Part shown: one piece after another, positions 42,062 to 51,607 of the stretch | Layout: the number at the start of each line of letters is the position of its first letter | Numbering within the stretch: position 1 is the stretch's first letter | Notes under the pieces: generated by a model | Database searches by the model: none | Told to the model about the DNA's origin: nothing | What the model saw: only the letters and a program-made list of their open reading frames with translations | Assembly (NCBI GenBank): GCA_963702235.1 | Contig: CAVPBZ010000026.1 | Span: 124,001-188,000, forward strand | Direction of reading: 5' to 3' | DNA: 64,000 nucleotides | DNA from: PALSA-505 sp963702235 | Lineage (GTDB): Bacteria; Actinomycetota; Actinomycetes; Streptosporangiales; Streptosporangiaceae | Program-made: the position numbers and the translations under genes

Positions 42062-43578
42062 CACAAGCACAGGCCAAGCCGACGACGACTGATGCCGGTG
42101 CGCCGGTAGAGAGCGACGAGCATTCGCTCACCGTGGGCCCGGACGGCCCGATCCTGCTGCAAGATCATTACCTGATCGAGCAGATGGCGAACTTCAACCG
42201 GGAGCGCATCCCGGAGCGGCAGCCGCACGCCAAGGGCGGCGGCGCGTTCGGTCACTTCGAGGTCACCCAGGACGTCAGCGCGTACACCAGGGCCGCGGTG
42301 TTCCAGCCCGGCACCAGGACCGACACGCTGATCCGGTTCTCCACCGTGGCCGGCGAGCGCGGCTCCCCGGACACCTGGCGCGACCCGCGCGGCTTCTCGC
42401 TGAAGTTCTACACCTCCGAGGGCAACTACGACATGGTCGGGAACAACACCCCGGTGTTCTTCCTGCGCGACCCGCTCAAGTTCCAGCACTTCATCCGGTC
42501 GCAGAAGCGGCGCGCCGACAACAACCTGCGCGACCACGACATGCAGTGGGACTTCTGGAGCCTGTCGCCGGAGTCGGCGCACCAGGTCACCTGGCTGATG
42601 GGCGACCGCGGCATCCCGCGCACCTGGCGCCACATGAACGGCTACAGCTCCCACACCTACATGTGGATCAACGCCGCGGGCGAGCGGTTCTGGGTCAAGT
42701 ACCACTTCAAGACCGACCAGGGCATCGAGTTCTTCACCCAGGACGAGGCCGACCAGATGGCCTCGGCGGACACCGACTACCACCAGCGCGACTTGTACGA
42801 GCACATCGCGAGCGGGGACTTCCCGAGCTGGACGCTGAAGATGCAGATCATGCCGTTCGAGGAGGCCAGGAACTACCGGTTCAACCCGTTCGACCTGACC
42901 AAGGTGTGGCCGCACGGCGACTACCCGCTGCACGAGGTCGGCCGGCTCACCCTGGACCGCAACCCGACCGACTACCACACCGAGATCGAGCAGGCCGCGT
43001 TCGAGCCCAACAACCTCGTGCCCGGGGTCACGCTCAGCCCGGACAAGATGCTGCTGGCCCGCGGCTTCTCCTACGCCGACGCGCACCGCGCCCGGCTGGG
43101 CGTCAACTACAAGCAGATCCCGGTCAACGCGCCCAGGGTCGAGGTGCACAGCTACAGCAAGGACGGGGTGATGCGGGTCAGGAACGTGTCCGACCCGGTC
43201 TACGCGCCGAACTCCAAGGGCGGCCCGCAGGCCGACTCCGAGCACTACAAGCCGGTGGGCTGGCACGCCGACGGCGACATGGTCCGGTCCGCCTACACCC
43301 TGCACGAGCAGGACGACGACTGGGGCCAGGCCGGCACGATGGTCCGCGAGGTGCTCGACGACGCCGCCCGTGAGCGGCTGGTCAGCAACGTCGTGGGTCA
43401 CCTGCTCAACGGCGTCACCGAGCCGGTCCTGCAGCGCGCCTTCGAGTACTGGCGCAACGTGGACAAGGACCTCGGCGAGAAGGTCGAGGCCGGCGTCCGC
43501 GCCAAGCAGGACGAGAAGGACCCCAAGGCCGCCGAGCAGGCCAATCCCGCCCGCTCGAGCATGCAGGCCAAGGCCTGA
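42058..43578 (+). CDS. katA: monofunctional heme catalase
   Basis: 506 residues, small-subunit (clade 3-like) catalase length. Distal His in RQPHAKGGGAFGHFEV, the Asn in DMVGNNTPVFFLRDP, and proximal Tyr in LLARGFSYADAHRARLG; NADPH/heme region HMNGYSSHTYMWIN. Breaks hydrogen peroxide to water and oxygen. GTG at 42058 overlaps the regulator's stop and has GAGGAG upstream. The C-terminal tail is Lys/Ala-rich. Confidence 0.95.
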   Translation: MTQAQAKPTTTDAGAPVESDEHSLTVGPDGPILLQDHYLIEQMANFNRERIPERQPHAKGGGAFGHFEVTQDVSAYTRAAVFQPGTRTDTLIRFSTVAGERGSPDTWRDPRGFSLKFYTSEGNYDMVGNNTPVFFLRDPLKFQHFIRSQKRRADNNLRDHDMQWDFWSLSPESAHQVTWLMGDRGIPRTWRHMNGYSSHTYMWINAAGERFWVKYHFKTDQGIEFFTQDEADQMASADTDYHQRDLYEHIASGDFPSWTLKMQIMPFEEARNYRFNPFDLTKVWPHGDYPLHEVGRLTLDRNPTDYHTEIEQAAFEPNNLVPGVTLSPDKMLLARGFSYADAHRARLGVNYKQIPVNAPRVEVHSYSKDGVMRVRNVSDPVYAPNSKGGPQADSEHYKPVGWHADGDMVRSAYTLHEQDDDWGQAGTMVREVLDDAARERLVSNVVGHLLNGVTEPVLQRAFEYWRNVDKDLGEKVEAGVRAKQDEKDPKAAEQANPARSSMQAKA

Positions 43579-43650
43579 CCGTCGGCTGCGATCCGGCGTC
43601 TCCGTCCCCGCGGCGGAGGTGCCGGCGCAGTTGCGGCCGGAGCCGTGTCT

Positions 43651-43668
43651 TTATCCCGAACGGCTCCG
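43651..43668 (+). repeat. inverted-repeat element left of the agmatinase gene
   Basis: TTATCCCGAACGGCTCCG, extending to 19 bp with the next C. Its exact reverse complement lies at 44710-44728 on the other side of the agmatinase gene. Locally it also pairs with CGGAGCCGT at 43638-43646, giving a 9-bp stem that could be a katA terminator. Confidence 0.9.
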
Positions 43669-43730
43669 CCGCCAGGTAGCAGGCACGGCGAGCCGCCCGG
43701 GCCGGGGCCTAGCGGGGAGAGGGGAACGAC

Positions 43731-44696
43731 GTGACCAGCAGCGGGCCGCCGGGCGAGCCGGTGCGCGGGCCGATGGACGCGAGCCAGACCCCTCGGTTCG
43801 CCGGGCCGCCGACGTTCGCGCTGCTGCCCCGGCGGGACGAGGTGCGGCACTGCGACGTGGCGGTCGTCGGCGTCCCGTTCGACAGCGGTACGTCCTACCG
43901 GCCGGGGGCGCGGTTCGGCCCGGCCGCCGTCCGGCAGGGATCCCGGCTGCTGCGCCCCTGGCATCCCGGGCTGGGCGTGGGGCCGCTGACCGCGCAGCAG
44001 GTGGCCGACGCCGGCGACATCGCCTGCAACCCGTTCGACATCAACGAGGCCGTCGACCAGATCCAGGGCGCCGCGGCCGAATTGCTGTCCGCCGCCGATC
44101 ACCTGCTGGCGATCGGCGGCGACCACACGATCGCCTTTCCCCTGCTCCGGGTGGCCAGGCAGCGGTTCGGCCCGGTCGCGCTGCTGCATTTCGATGCCCA
44201 CCTCGACACCTGGCAGACGTATTTCGGCGCCCCGCTGACCCACGGCACGCCGTTCCGCCGCGCCGCCGAGGAGGGGCTGTTCCTGGACTCCCACAGCATG
44301 CACGTGGGCATCCGCGGGCCGGTGTACGCCGCCAGCGACCTGGAGCTGGACGCCGAGCTCGGCTTCCGGACGGTCACCGCGATGGAGGTCGAGCGGGCCG
44401 GCGTCGAGGGCGCGCTGGCCAGGATCCGGGAGCGGGTGGGCGACGCGCCGCTGTACATCTCTGTGGACATCGACGTGCTCGACCCGGCGCACGCGCCCGG
44501 CACCGGGACGCCCGAAGCGGGCGGCCTGACGTCCAGGGAACTGCTCGGCATCCTGCGCGGCCTGGCCGGGGCCCCGCTGGTCGGCGCCGACGTGGTGGAG
44601 GTCTCGCCCGCTTACGACCATGCCGAGATCACCGCGGTGGCCGCCGCACACGTCTGCTACGAGCTCCTGGGCCTCATGCTGCTGGCCGGGCCCTAG
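43731..44696 (+). CDS. speB: agmatinase/ureohydrolase
   Basis: 321 residues. Binuclear manganese motifs of the arginase/agmatinase fold: LAIGGDHTIAFP, LLHFDAHLDTW and YISVDIDVLDPAHAPG. The GVPFDSGTSYRPGARFGP and GTPEAGGLTSRELL segments match agmatinase-type enzymes, which release urea from agmatine; related guanidino-acid hydrolases cannot be excluded. GGAGAGGGG upstream supports the GTG. Flanked by perfect inverted repeats. Confidence 0.88.
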   Translation: MTSSGPPGEPVRGPMDASQTPRFAGPPTFALLPRRDEVRHCDVAVVGVPFDSGTSYRPGARFGPAAVRQGSRLLRPWHPGLGVGPLTAQQVADAGDIACNPFDINEAVDQIQGAAAELLSAADHLLAIGGDHTIAFPLLRVARQRFGPVALLHFDAHLDTWQTYFGAPLTHGTPFRRAAEEGLFLDSHSMHVGIRGPVYAASDLELDAELGFRTVTAMEVERAGVEGALARIRERVGDAPLYISVDIDVLDPAHAPGTGTPEAGGLTSRELLGILRGLAGAPLVGADVVEVSPAYDHAEITAVAAAHVCYELLGLMLLAGP

Positions 44697-44710
44697 CGGT
44701 CAGCCCGGAG

Positions 44711-44728
44711 CGGAGCCGTTCGGGATAA
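44711..44728 (-). repeat. inverted-repeat element right of the agmatinase gene
   Basis: CGGAGCCGTTCGGGATAA (19 bp with the preceding G), exact complement of 43651-43668. It fills nearly the whole gap between the convergent ends of speB (44696) and the sedolisin gene (44729). Confidence 0.9.
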
Positions 44729-46659
44729 TCACCTCGCCCTGGAGCGGAACGAGCTGAAGAACCTCGGCCCCGGGGACCCCAGCCCGCTGACGGTGTCGTA
44801 GCCCGGGCCGCAGGTCAGCGCCAGGGTGCTCGCGCACTGGCCCATGGTCGCCAGCGACGGCGGGTTCTGCTGGTAGGCCGGCCCGTACACGACGGCCTCG
44901 GTGTAGCCCTGGCCCTGCGGGCTGCCGGTGATGTCGTGGAAGGCGGGCGTGCCGGCCATGCCGTACAGCGCCGGGTTGGCGAAGCCGAGCGCGATGCCGC
45001 CGCGGCCCTGGATCAGGTCGGCCTCGAACCCGGTGAACATCGGCGAAGACAGGCTGGTGCCGCCGTTGACCGCGTTGAAGTACTTGATCTTGTGGCGCCC
45101 GACCGGGACGGACACGCCGATCTGGTAGCCGAGGTTCCAGTCGCCCAGCGCGGAGACATCGGGCACGTCCCGCATCGCCCGGCCGCCGATGACGTTCCCG
45201 GACACCACGCCCTGCTGGTAATAAGGCTCGGCGAACCGGCGGGAGACGCCGCCCGTGCTGCCCTCGCTGAAGTGGCCAGGCGGAGCCGGCTTCCACGTCG
45301 TGCCGTCACCGCTGAGCCTGGACTCGTCGGTCTCCCAGCCTGCCTCCCACAGGTAGCGGCCGCCGGCGCCGACGGCGAGGCTGGTCCCGCCGACCGTGGT
45401 GATCCAGGGGTCCGAGCCCGGGTACTGCAGCGGCGTCTTGTCGCCGTAGTCGCCGGTGGCGAAGTTGACGCTGATGCCCTCGACGGCGGCCCGCTGCAGC
45501 ACGCCTTCCCAGGCACTGATCATGCTGGCCGGCACCGGCATGTAGCCCTCGTACCACGAGCTGCTCACCACGTCAGCGACGTGATACGTCACCACCGTGT
45601 CGAGCGAGTCGAGCAGCCGGTCGCCGGTGATGGTGCCGTTCCCGACGACGTAGCTGACCCGCGCGCCGGGCGCCATGCCGTGCGCGGACTCGACGTCCAG
45701 CGCGCTCTCGATGTCGCCGACGCCGCTGGGGGCGCCGGCGGCGATGTTCGCGGAGTACTGCCCGGGCGCGAACGGAGGAAAGTTACGTGCCCTGGCCCAG
45801 CGGTTGGCGTCGCTGAGCGCGGTGGAGTCGTTGTCCTCGCTGAGGATCGCGATGCTGGCGCCGGTGCCGGTCAGCCCGGCCTGCGCCGCGCCGTAGGCGT
45901 GCCGCAGCTGGGTGGGCAGGTAGCCGCACGGCGCCCAGCTGAGCGTCCGGCCGTAGGCGCCGGGCAGCTGGCTGGCCTGCTTCTGGCCGTAGAAAGCCGA
46001 GCACGCCTCGGTGACCCTGGCCGCCGTCCCGGCGGGCCGGCCGGCTTCAGCGGCTCGTGCTGGCCCATCGGCACCACAGCCGGAGTGACCCTGATCGTGG
46101 CGACCGAGCCGGCCAGCGACGCCGGCACCGACATCGCCCGGCTGGGCACGACCTGCTCCGTGCCGCCCCGCGGCCGGCTCAGCTCGAGCCTGGCCCGCAC
46201 CGCCGACTGGGCCTGCGCCACCGTGCCGGACGCGGAGATCACGAAGCTGTCGCGGTGGGTCACGACCAGGCCGGACTGGGCCAGCCAGGCGCTGACCGCG
46301 GCCTGCTGGACGGCGGTCGCCCCGTAGCCGGCCCGGACCTGAGCCGGGCTGAGGTAATGCCTGTAGCGCGGGCTGGCCTGGTCCGATATCGCGCGCGCCG
46401 CCGCCGCCAGGCCCGCCTGGTCGCGGCCGGTGAACACGCTTACCCGCACCCGGCTGGCGGGAGGCATCGCGGTGAGCGCGGCGGCCGGCCCGGGACCGGG
46501 CGCCGTGCTGGCCAGCACGGTGTTCGCCAGCACGGTGCGGGCCAGCACGGCGCGGGCACCGGGTCCCGGCCGCACCGTGGCCGCGCTCGCTGCCCCGGTG
46601 GCCAGCAGGACCGATGCCGCGGCCGCCGTGGCGGTGATGAGATGACGCCGAGCGTGCAT
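44729..46659 (-). pseudogene. frameshifted secreted sedolisin (S53) with pro-domain
   Basis: ATG at 46659 with a signal peptide (ITATAAAASVLLATGAASA). The pro-kumamolisin domain follows (YRHYLSPAQVRAGYGA, LAQSGLVVTHRDSFVISASG). Near 46028-46030, a CCC run, one base is missing: the protein shifts from PLKPAGPPG to TAARVTEACSAFYGQ and then runs on intact. Catalytic parts are complete: GDIESALDVESAHG (Glu/Asp), NFATGDYGDKTPLQ (Asp) and NAVNGGTSLSSPMFTG (Ser). Restoring one base gives about 640 residues. Confidence 0.82.
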
Positions 46660-46820
46660 CGCTTTCCTCCGGGCAGGATCAGCGGAATGCGGCCCCGGGC
46701 GGTGCCAGGGACTGGGACATCAGGTAAAAATTCTGCTAAGCCAGGCGAGTACCGCATTAACCGTATACGACGACGTATCTGCCGTGCTGTGGTCACCATC
46801 AGGGTTCCCGCACCGCGTGG

Positions 46821-47800
46821 TCATGATGACGCCGGGGAGCACCTCGGCCTCCCCGCCGGACTCATCAGTAAGTCTGCCGCCGGGCTGATCAGGGCGGCCA
46901 GGTTGAGCGCCGGTGCGGTGGTGCGGACGGGCCGGTCGAGGCGGGCCCGCGCGCTGGCCGGCACGGCAGTCAGCCGGACCGCGGCGAGGAACGGCGCGAG
47001 CAGGACCAGGCCGTAGAGCAGCCCGGTGACGATGTCGGTGAACCAGTGCTTGCTGAGGTATTCCCGACAGTAAGCGACGTTGAAGGCCAGGGCGGCCACC
47101 GCGCCGGCGGCCCAGACCTTGCCCTGGTCGGTACCGTTAAACTCCCGCCAGAGCAGGTTGGCGATCAGGCCGTAGAAAAGGATCACCCGGTCGCAGCTGC
47201 CCGAGGGTAGGTGCCGAGCGGGCTGCCTGGCGGCCCGGGGCGGTCGAACGTGTGCCTGAGCGCCAGCGTGACGTACTTGTCCACCAGGACCGCGGCTCCG
47301 AGGGCGGTCGGCGGTAGCCACTTCTGCCTGGGCCAGGTCACCCCGAGGCAGGCGGCCGCGGCGCCGGCTGCACCCCAGATGGTCCAGGTATTACCGATCT
47401 TGTTGAACCGCTCCATGACCGCCGCCCACCGGTTCACCTGATGCGTGCTGGTCCAGCGGTAGATGGGCTCGTCGATCGCCGGGCCGCGCCGCACGATCGT
47501 GGGGCCGAGCATCCTCATCACGCCGTAGGAGAAGAACGCGCCGGCGCAGGTGATGGCGCCGAATCGGATGATGTCATTGGCTGGCCGGACCGGTGCCGCC
47601 CCGCTGAGCCCGGCCAGCGCAGCGCCGTCCTGCCCCGCATCCGCGGCCGGGTCCGGCGGCTCGGCTCCGTCCGGGCCCCCGAGATCGCCGGCGGCGGCCA
47701 GGCCAGGCGACATCGGGGCCCGCCGCGCCGCTATGACCGTGACAGCCGCAATCGCTGCCAGTCCTGCGGGCCAGAGTGCCACCAGAAGATATCGTCGCAT
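46821..47800 (-). pseudogene. frameshifted PAP2-family membrane phosphatase
   Basis: ATG at 47800 (GGAG upstream; another at 47863) begins a first transmembrane segment (YLLVALWPAGLAAIAAVTV). Motif C1 is DKYVTLALRHTFDRPGPP. At about 47204-47206 one base is missing inside the C2 motif: TYP is followed in the next frame by SGSCDRVILFYG. C3 is intact: CREYLSKHWFTDI. Five to six membrane segments follow the family pattern (phosphatidic acid or undecaprenyl-pyrophosphate phosphatase-like). The usual PSGH reads PSGS here. Confidence 0.78.
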
Positions 47801-48088
47801 TCCTCTCCGCCTCTCACTGGAATAGCGCGATAGCTCATCATAGGGCGGGCCGATCTTCCGCATCCGTCCTGGTCAGCTCGGGGTAGCCGCGGCGGGAAAC
47901 GGCAAAAAATGGGCAAATAGGTACTTCCGCGAGAGCGTCGGCTGCCAGGCGGCCGGCAATGGCGGGAAATGCCAGCATCCCGAGGATATTACCGGCTTGT
48001 CACCGCGCGGAACCGGTTGCTGGAGTTGTCGGCGAAGACCAGGTTGCCCGGCGCGGGTAAACGGTGTCTGCGGGTAGCGGCCGACCTG
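47801..48088. other. intergenic region upstream of the PAP2 gene
   Basis: No further gene seen. A lower-GC stretch at 47900-47925 (GGCAAAAAATGGGCAAATAG) could hold a promoter for the minus-strand PAP2 gene. The left end runs into the 3'-end duplications of the next gene. Confidence 0.5.
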
Positions 48089-48178
48089 CTAGCCGGGCTG
48101 CCGTCCGGCTAGCCGGGAGGCCGGCCGAGGTAGGCGGGACGCGGGCCGGCTAGCCGGGCTGCCGGCCGAGGTAGGCGA
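48089..48178. repeat. duplicated 3' end of the mycothiol/DinB-like gene
   Basis: CTAGCCGGGCTGCCG-type units start at 48089, 48109 and 48150. The last is the gene's own stop and final codons (LGRQPG-stop); the other two are copies, with AGGTAGGCG duplicated as well. Confidence 0.75.
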
Positions 48179-48764
48179 CCAGCCGGTCGCTGGCGGTGGC
48201 CTGCGCCGGGACGGTAACCGGCGCCGCGAACCGCTCCGGCCGGTCGGCGGAGCTGACCAGCAGCGGCGAGATGTCCAGCATGTCGCTGGCCAGCTCGTCG
48301 GGGATCGGCCCGGCCCGTCCGCAGGCCCGGCCGGCATCCCAGCCGTGCACCGCGATGTCGACGGCGCCGGCGCTGGTCACGACGCACGCCGGGACCGGGA
48401 AGCCGCCCACCCAGACCAGGTCGTCACCGGCCTGGGCCAGCGCGCCGAGCAGCCGTCCGGCCCGGTCGCGCAGCGCGCCGACGACGCTGACCGCGGAGTC
48501 GGCCGGCCCGTACCGCGGCCCGGCGGGACCGTAGCCGGGCCCCGGTACGGCATCGACGTGCCGCACGTCCAGGGCCTCGGCCAGCGCGGCCAGCGAGTCG
48601 TCCATGTGCTCGAGCAGGCCGCGCAGGTCCCACTGCGCGCAGGGCGTCGGGCGGGACAGGTCAGCCGAGGTGACCCCGTGCAGCTGGCCGAGGGCGTAGC
48701 TGACCGCGCGCTCCAGCAGCGCGACCCCGCCGGACAGCGTGGCCGCCGGGCGCGCCCCGGTCAT
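48150..48764 (-). CDS. TIGR03086-type mycothiol/DinB-like protein
   Basis: 204 residues: LSRPTPCAQWDLRGLLEHMDD, VDIAVHGWDAGRACG and the C-terminal RLVAYLGRQPG. The start ATG overlaps the stop of the ECF sigma factor (ATGA), so both lie in one operon. An internal GPGYGPAGPRYGPA repeat extends a loop. Substrate unknown; it may be a target or helper of the sigma factor's response. Confidence 0.85.
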   Translation of the reverse strand: MTGARPAATLSGGVALLERAVSYALGQLHGVTSADLSRPTPCAQWDLRGLLEHMDDSLAALAEALDVRHVDAVPGPGYGPAGPRYGPADSAVSVVGALRDRAGRLLGALAQAGDDLVWVGGFPVPACVVTSAGAVDIAVHGWDAGRACGRAGPIPDELASDMLDISPLLVSSADRPERFAAPVTVPAQATASDRLVAYLGRQPG

Positions 48765-49747
48765 GACCCGGCCGGCAGGACGTCGGGCAGCCCGAACGCT
48801 CCGAACAGCGACGTGTCGAAGAACGCGACCACGTGATCGACGGCCGGGCCATTCAGGTGCACGACGTGCAGCTGGAAGGCCCGGTGCACGCCGTCGTCCC
48901 CGCGCATGTACAGGCCGAAGGCCGGCCCGCCGTTGGCCTGGGTGGGCAGCAGCACCATGTCCCCGGGACCGGTCGCCGGGCAGTGCGTCTTGTTCAGCGC
49001 GGCGATGGCATCAGGACCCTCGAACCAGCCGCTGAACGGCGGCATCTCCCAGACCGCGTCCGCGGTGAACAGCTTCACCAGCGCGGCGGTGTCGTAGTTC
49101 TCGAAGGCGGCGACGTAGCGCTCGAGCAGTTCCCGCTGCGCCGTGGTCACCGGCTCGGTGACCGCGTCCTCGGCCGGGGCGAGCTGGCTGATCTGCGCCC
49201 GGGCCCGCTGCAGCATGCTGTTGACCGCGACGGTCGTGGTGCCGAGCAGCTCGGCGACCTCGGCGGCCCGCCAGCTCAGCACGTCCCGCATGATGAGGAC
49301 GCCGCGCTGCCGGGGCGGCAGGTGCTGCAGCGCGGTGATCAGGGCCAGCCGGATGCTCTCCCTTGACGTGACGATCGTCGCGGGGTCGGACGGGCCGGCG
49401 CCCACCAGCGTGTCGGGCACCGGCTCGAGCCAGGGCAGCTCCGGCTGGACGGCCAGCTCGGCCTCGGGGTCGGCGCTCGGCGCGCCGAGCCCGCTGGGCA
49501 GTGGCCGCCGGCCGCGGCCCTCCAGCGCGGTCAGGCAGGCGTTGGTGGCGATCCGGTACAGCCAGGTCCGCAGCGAGGACCGGCCCTCGAACCGCGCGTA
49601 GGACTTCCAGGCGCGCAGGTAGGTCTCTTGCACCAGGTCCTCGGCGTCGTGCAGCGAGCCGAGCATCCGGTAGCAGTAGGCCAGCAGTTCGCGCCGGTAC
49701 GGCTCCGCCAGCGTCTGGAAGTCTTCCTCGACCGCAGTGTCCGTCAT
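48761..49747 (-). CDS. ECF RNA polymerase sigma factor with C-terminal SnoaL-like domain (SigG/SigJ-type)
   Basis: 328 residues. Region 2: RRELLAYCYRMLGSLHDAEDLVQETYLRAWKSYARF; region 4: LQHLPPRQRGVLIMRDVLSW and VAELLGTTTVAVNSMLQRAR. Residues 205-320 form an NTF2/SnoaL-like domain (YVAAFENYDTAALVKLFTAD), the fused regulatory tail of ECF41-type and TIGR02960-type sigma factors, which replaces a separate anti-sigma factor. It is divergent from a DHA2 exporter, which may be part of its regulon. Confidence 0.9.
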   Translation of the reverse strand: MTDTAVEEDFQTLAEPYRRELLAYCYRMLGSLHDAEDLVQETYLRAWKSYARFEGRSSLRTWLYRIATNACLTALEGRGRRPLPSGLGAPSADPEAELAVQPELPWLEPVPDTLVGAGPSDPATIVTSRESIRLALITALQHLPPRQRGVLIMRDVLSWRAAEVAELLGTTTVAVNSMLQRARAQISQLAPAEDAVTEPVTTAQRELLERYVAAFENYDTAALVKLFTADAVWEMPPFSGWFEGPDAIAALNKTHCPATGPGDMVLLPTQANGGPAFGLYMRGDDGVHRAFQLHVVHLNGPAVDHVVAFFDTSLFGAFGLPDVLPAGS

Positions 49748-49875
49748 GGCCCTGCCCTTCGCGTGCCGTCTGCTTATGGAGACTACGTCGCCGCCCCGAA
49801 CTCATCGGTGTCGAAAGATGAGTTTCTGATTCGTAACTAGTCCAGACAGTGAAGGCCGCAACTTCGGGAGGAATC

Positions 49876-51351
49876 ATGGCTGACCGTTCTCGCCGGGTAG
49901 CCCTGGTGGTGCTGTGCGCCGGGATGCTCATGATCGTGCTGGACATGACCGTGGTCAACGTGGCGCTGCCGTCCATCCAGCGCGACCTCGGCTTCTCCCA
50001 GTCCAGCCTGGCCTGGGTGGTGAACGCGTACCTGATCGCCTTCGGCGGCCTGCTGCTGCTGGCCGGACGGCTGGGCGACCTGGCGGGCCGGCGCAGGGTT
50101 TTCCTGTCCGGGCTCGGCGTCTTCACCCTCGCTTCGCTGCTGTGCGGGCTGGCCACGAACCAGGCCATGCTGGTCGGGGCCCGGTTCCTGCAGGGCATGG
50201 GCGGCGCGCTGACCTCGGCCGTGATCCTCGGGATGATCGTGACGATGTTCCCCGAGCCGCGGGAGCGGGCCCAGGCGATCGGCATCTACGCTTTCGTCGC
50301 CTCGGCCGGCGGGGCGGTGGGCCTGCTGGCAGGGGGAGTGCTCACCCAGGTACTCAACTGGCACTGGATCTTCTACATCAACCTGCCGATCGGCGCGGCC
50401 ACGATGATCGCGGCCAGGCGGGCGATCCGGCCGGACCGCAGCGCCGGCATCCGTGCCGGGGCCGACTTCCCCGGCGCGGTGCTGATCACCGGCGCGATGA
50501 TGGTGGGCGTCTTCACGATCGTCGGCCCGGCCGCGCAGCAGGGCTGGCTGGCCGGCCGCACGCTCGCCATGGCGGCCTGCTCAGCCGGGCTGCTCGGCGC
50601 CTTCGTCGTCCGGCAGCTGACCGCGCGGCAGCCGCTCATGCCGCTGCGCATCCTGCGGTCGCGCACGGTGGCGGGCGCGAACCTCATCCAGGTGCTCGGC
50701 ACCGCCGGGATGTTCGGGATGTTCTTCCTCGGCTCGCTGTACCTGCGCCAGATCCTCGGTTACGACCCGCTGCAGATCGGCCTGGCCTTCCTGCCGGTCA
50801 CGGTCGTGATGGGCGCGCTGTCGGTCCGGTACACCGACCGGCTGGTCATGCGCTTCGGCGCGCGCCGGCTGCTGTTCCCCGGGCTCGGGCTGATCGCGGC
50901 CGGGCTGGCCCTGTTCGCCGCGGTCCCGGCCGGCGGCGGCTACGCCACCCGGGTGCTGCCGGTCATGCTGCTGTTCGGCACCGGCGCGGGCGTGTGCTTC
51001 CCGGCGCTGATGACGCTGGCCATGTCCGGTGCCTCGCCGCAGGACGCGGGCCTGGCCTCCGGCCTGGTGAACACGACCGCTCAGGTCGGCGGCGCGCTGG
51101 GCCTGGCCGTGCTGGCCACCGTGTCCGCGTCCCGGACCAGCGCGCTGGTCGCGGCCGGCCGCCCGCTGGCCGCGGCCCTGACCGGCGGCTATCACCTGGC
51201 GTTCTGGATTGCGTTCGGCCTGGTGGCCGCAGCCATCGCGGTCGCCGCCACGGTGCTGCGGCCGGACCGCACGCTCGTGCCCGAGCCGCAGCCCGTGGCC
51301 GAGCCGCAGCCCGTGGCCGAGCTGGCCACCGCCGTGCGGACGGACGCCTGA
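49876..51351 (+). CDS. DHA2-family (EmrB/QacA) MFS multidrug exporter
   Basis: 491 residues with fourteen predicted helices. Signature LDMTVVNVALPSIQRDLGFS in helix 1, GRLGDLAGRRRVFLSGLG after helix 2, and the antiporter motif C region AGGAVGLLAGGVLT. CGGGAGGAATC fits the ATG at 49876. Proton-coupled drug efflux is the family function. The C-terminus has a short PEPQPVA duplication, and the gene's 3' end is tandemly duplicated beyond the stop. Confidence 0.9.
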   Translation: MADRSRRVALVVLCAGMLMIVLDMTVVNVALPSIQRDLGFSQSSLAWVVNAYLIAFGGLLLLAGRLGDLAGRRRVFLSGLGVFTLASLLCGLATNQAMLVGARFLQGMGGALTSAVILGMIVTMFPEPRERAQAIGIYAFVASAGGAVGLLAGGVLTQVLNWHWIFYINLPIGAATMIAARRAIRPDRSAGIRAGADFPGAVLITGAMMVGVFTIVGPAAQQGWLAGRTLAMAACSAGLLGAFVVRQLTARQPLMPLRILRSRTVAGANLIQVLGTAGMFGMFFLGSLYLRQILGYDPLQIGLAFLPVTVVMGALSVRYTDRLVMRFGARRLLFPGLGLIAAGLALFAAVPAGGGYATRVLPVMLLFGTGAGVCFPALMTLAMSGASPQDAGLASGLVNTTAQVGGALGLAVLATVSASRTSALVAAGRPLAAALTGGYHLAFWIAFGLVAAAIAVAATVLRPDRTLVPEPQPVAEPQPVAELATAVRTDA

Positions 51352-51462
51352 TGCCCCGTGGCCGCTGCGGCGACGGCGTGCGGACGGACGCCTGATGCCC
51401 CGTGGCCGAGCTGGCCACCGCCGTGCCGACGGATGCCTGGTGCCCGGTGGCCCCGGTGGCGG
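51316..51462. repeat. tandem duplication of the exporter's 3' end including its stop codon
   Basis: A 44-45 bp unit occurs at 51334, 51378 and, diverged, 51423. GTGCGGACGGACGCCTGATG, which contains the stop, is present exactly twice, and GCCGAGCTGGCCACCGCC at 51316 recurs at 51405. Confidence 0.85.
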
Positions 51463-51607
51463 CGTTTATCAGGCATCCGCAAATAAGTCATGAAATCGTA
51501 ATCTCACAGGAGAATTCCGGGCGTACCATGAGTCGTCTGCTCAGCGCAGGTGTGCCGCCCCTCAGTTCACTCAGAGCGCAGCCGCCGACCCGAGGAGTGA
51601 TCGGTAC

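Noticed and set aside
43651..44728. Insertion sequence around speB
   Set aside because: Inverted ends exist, but there is no transposase and no target-site duplication; speB looks like a normal gene.
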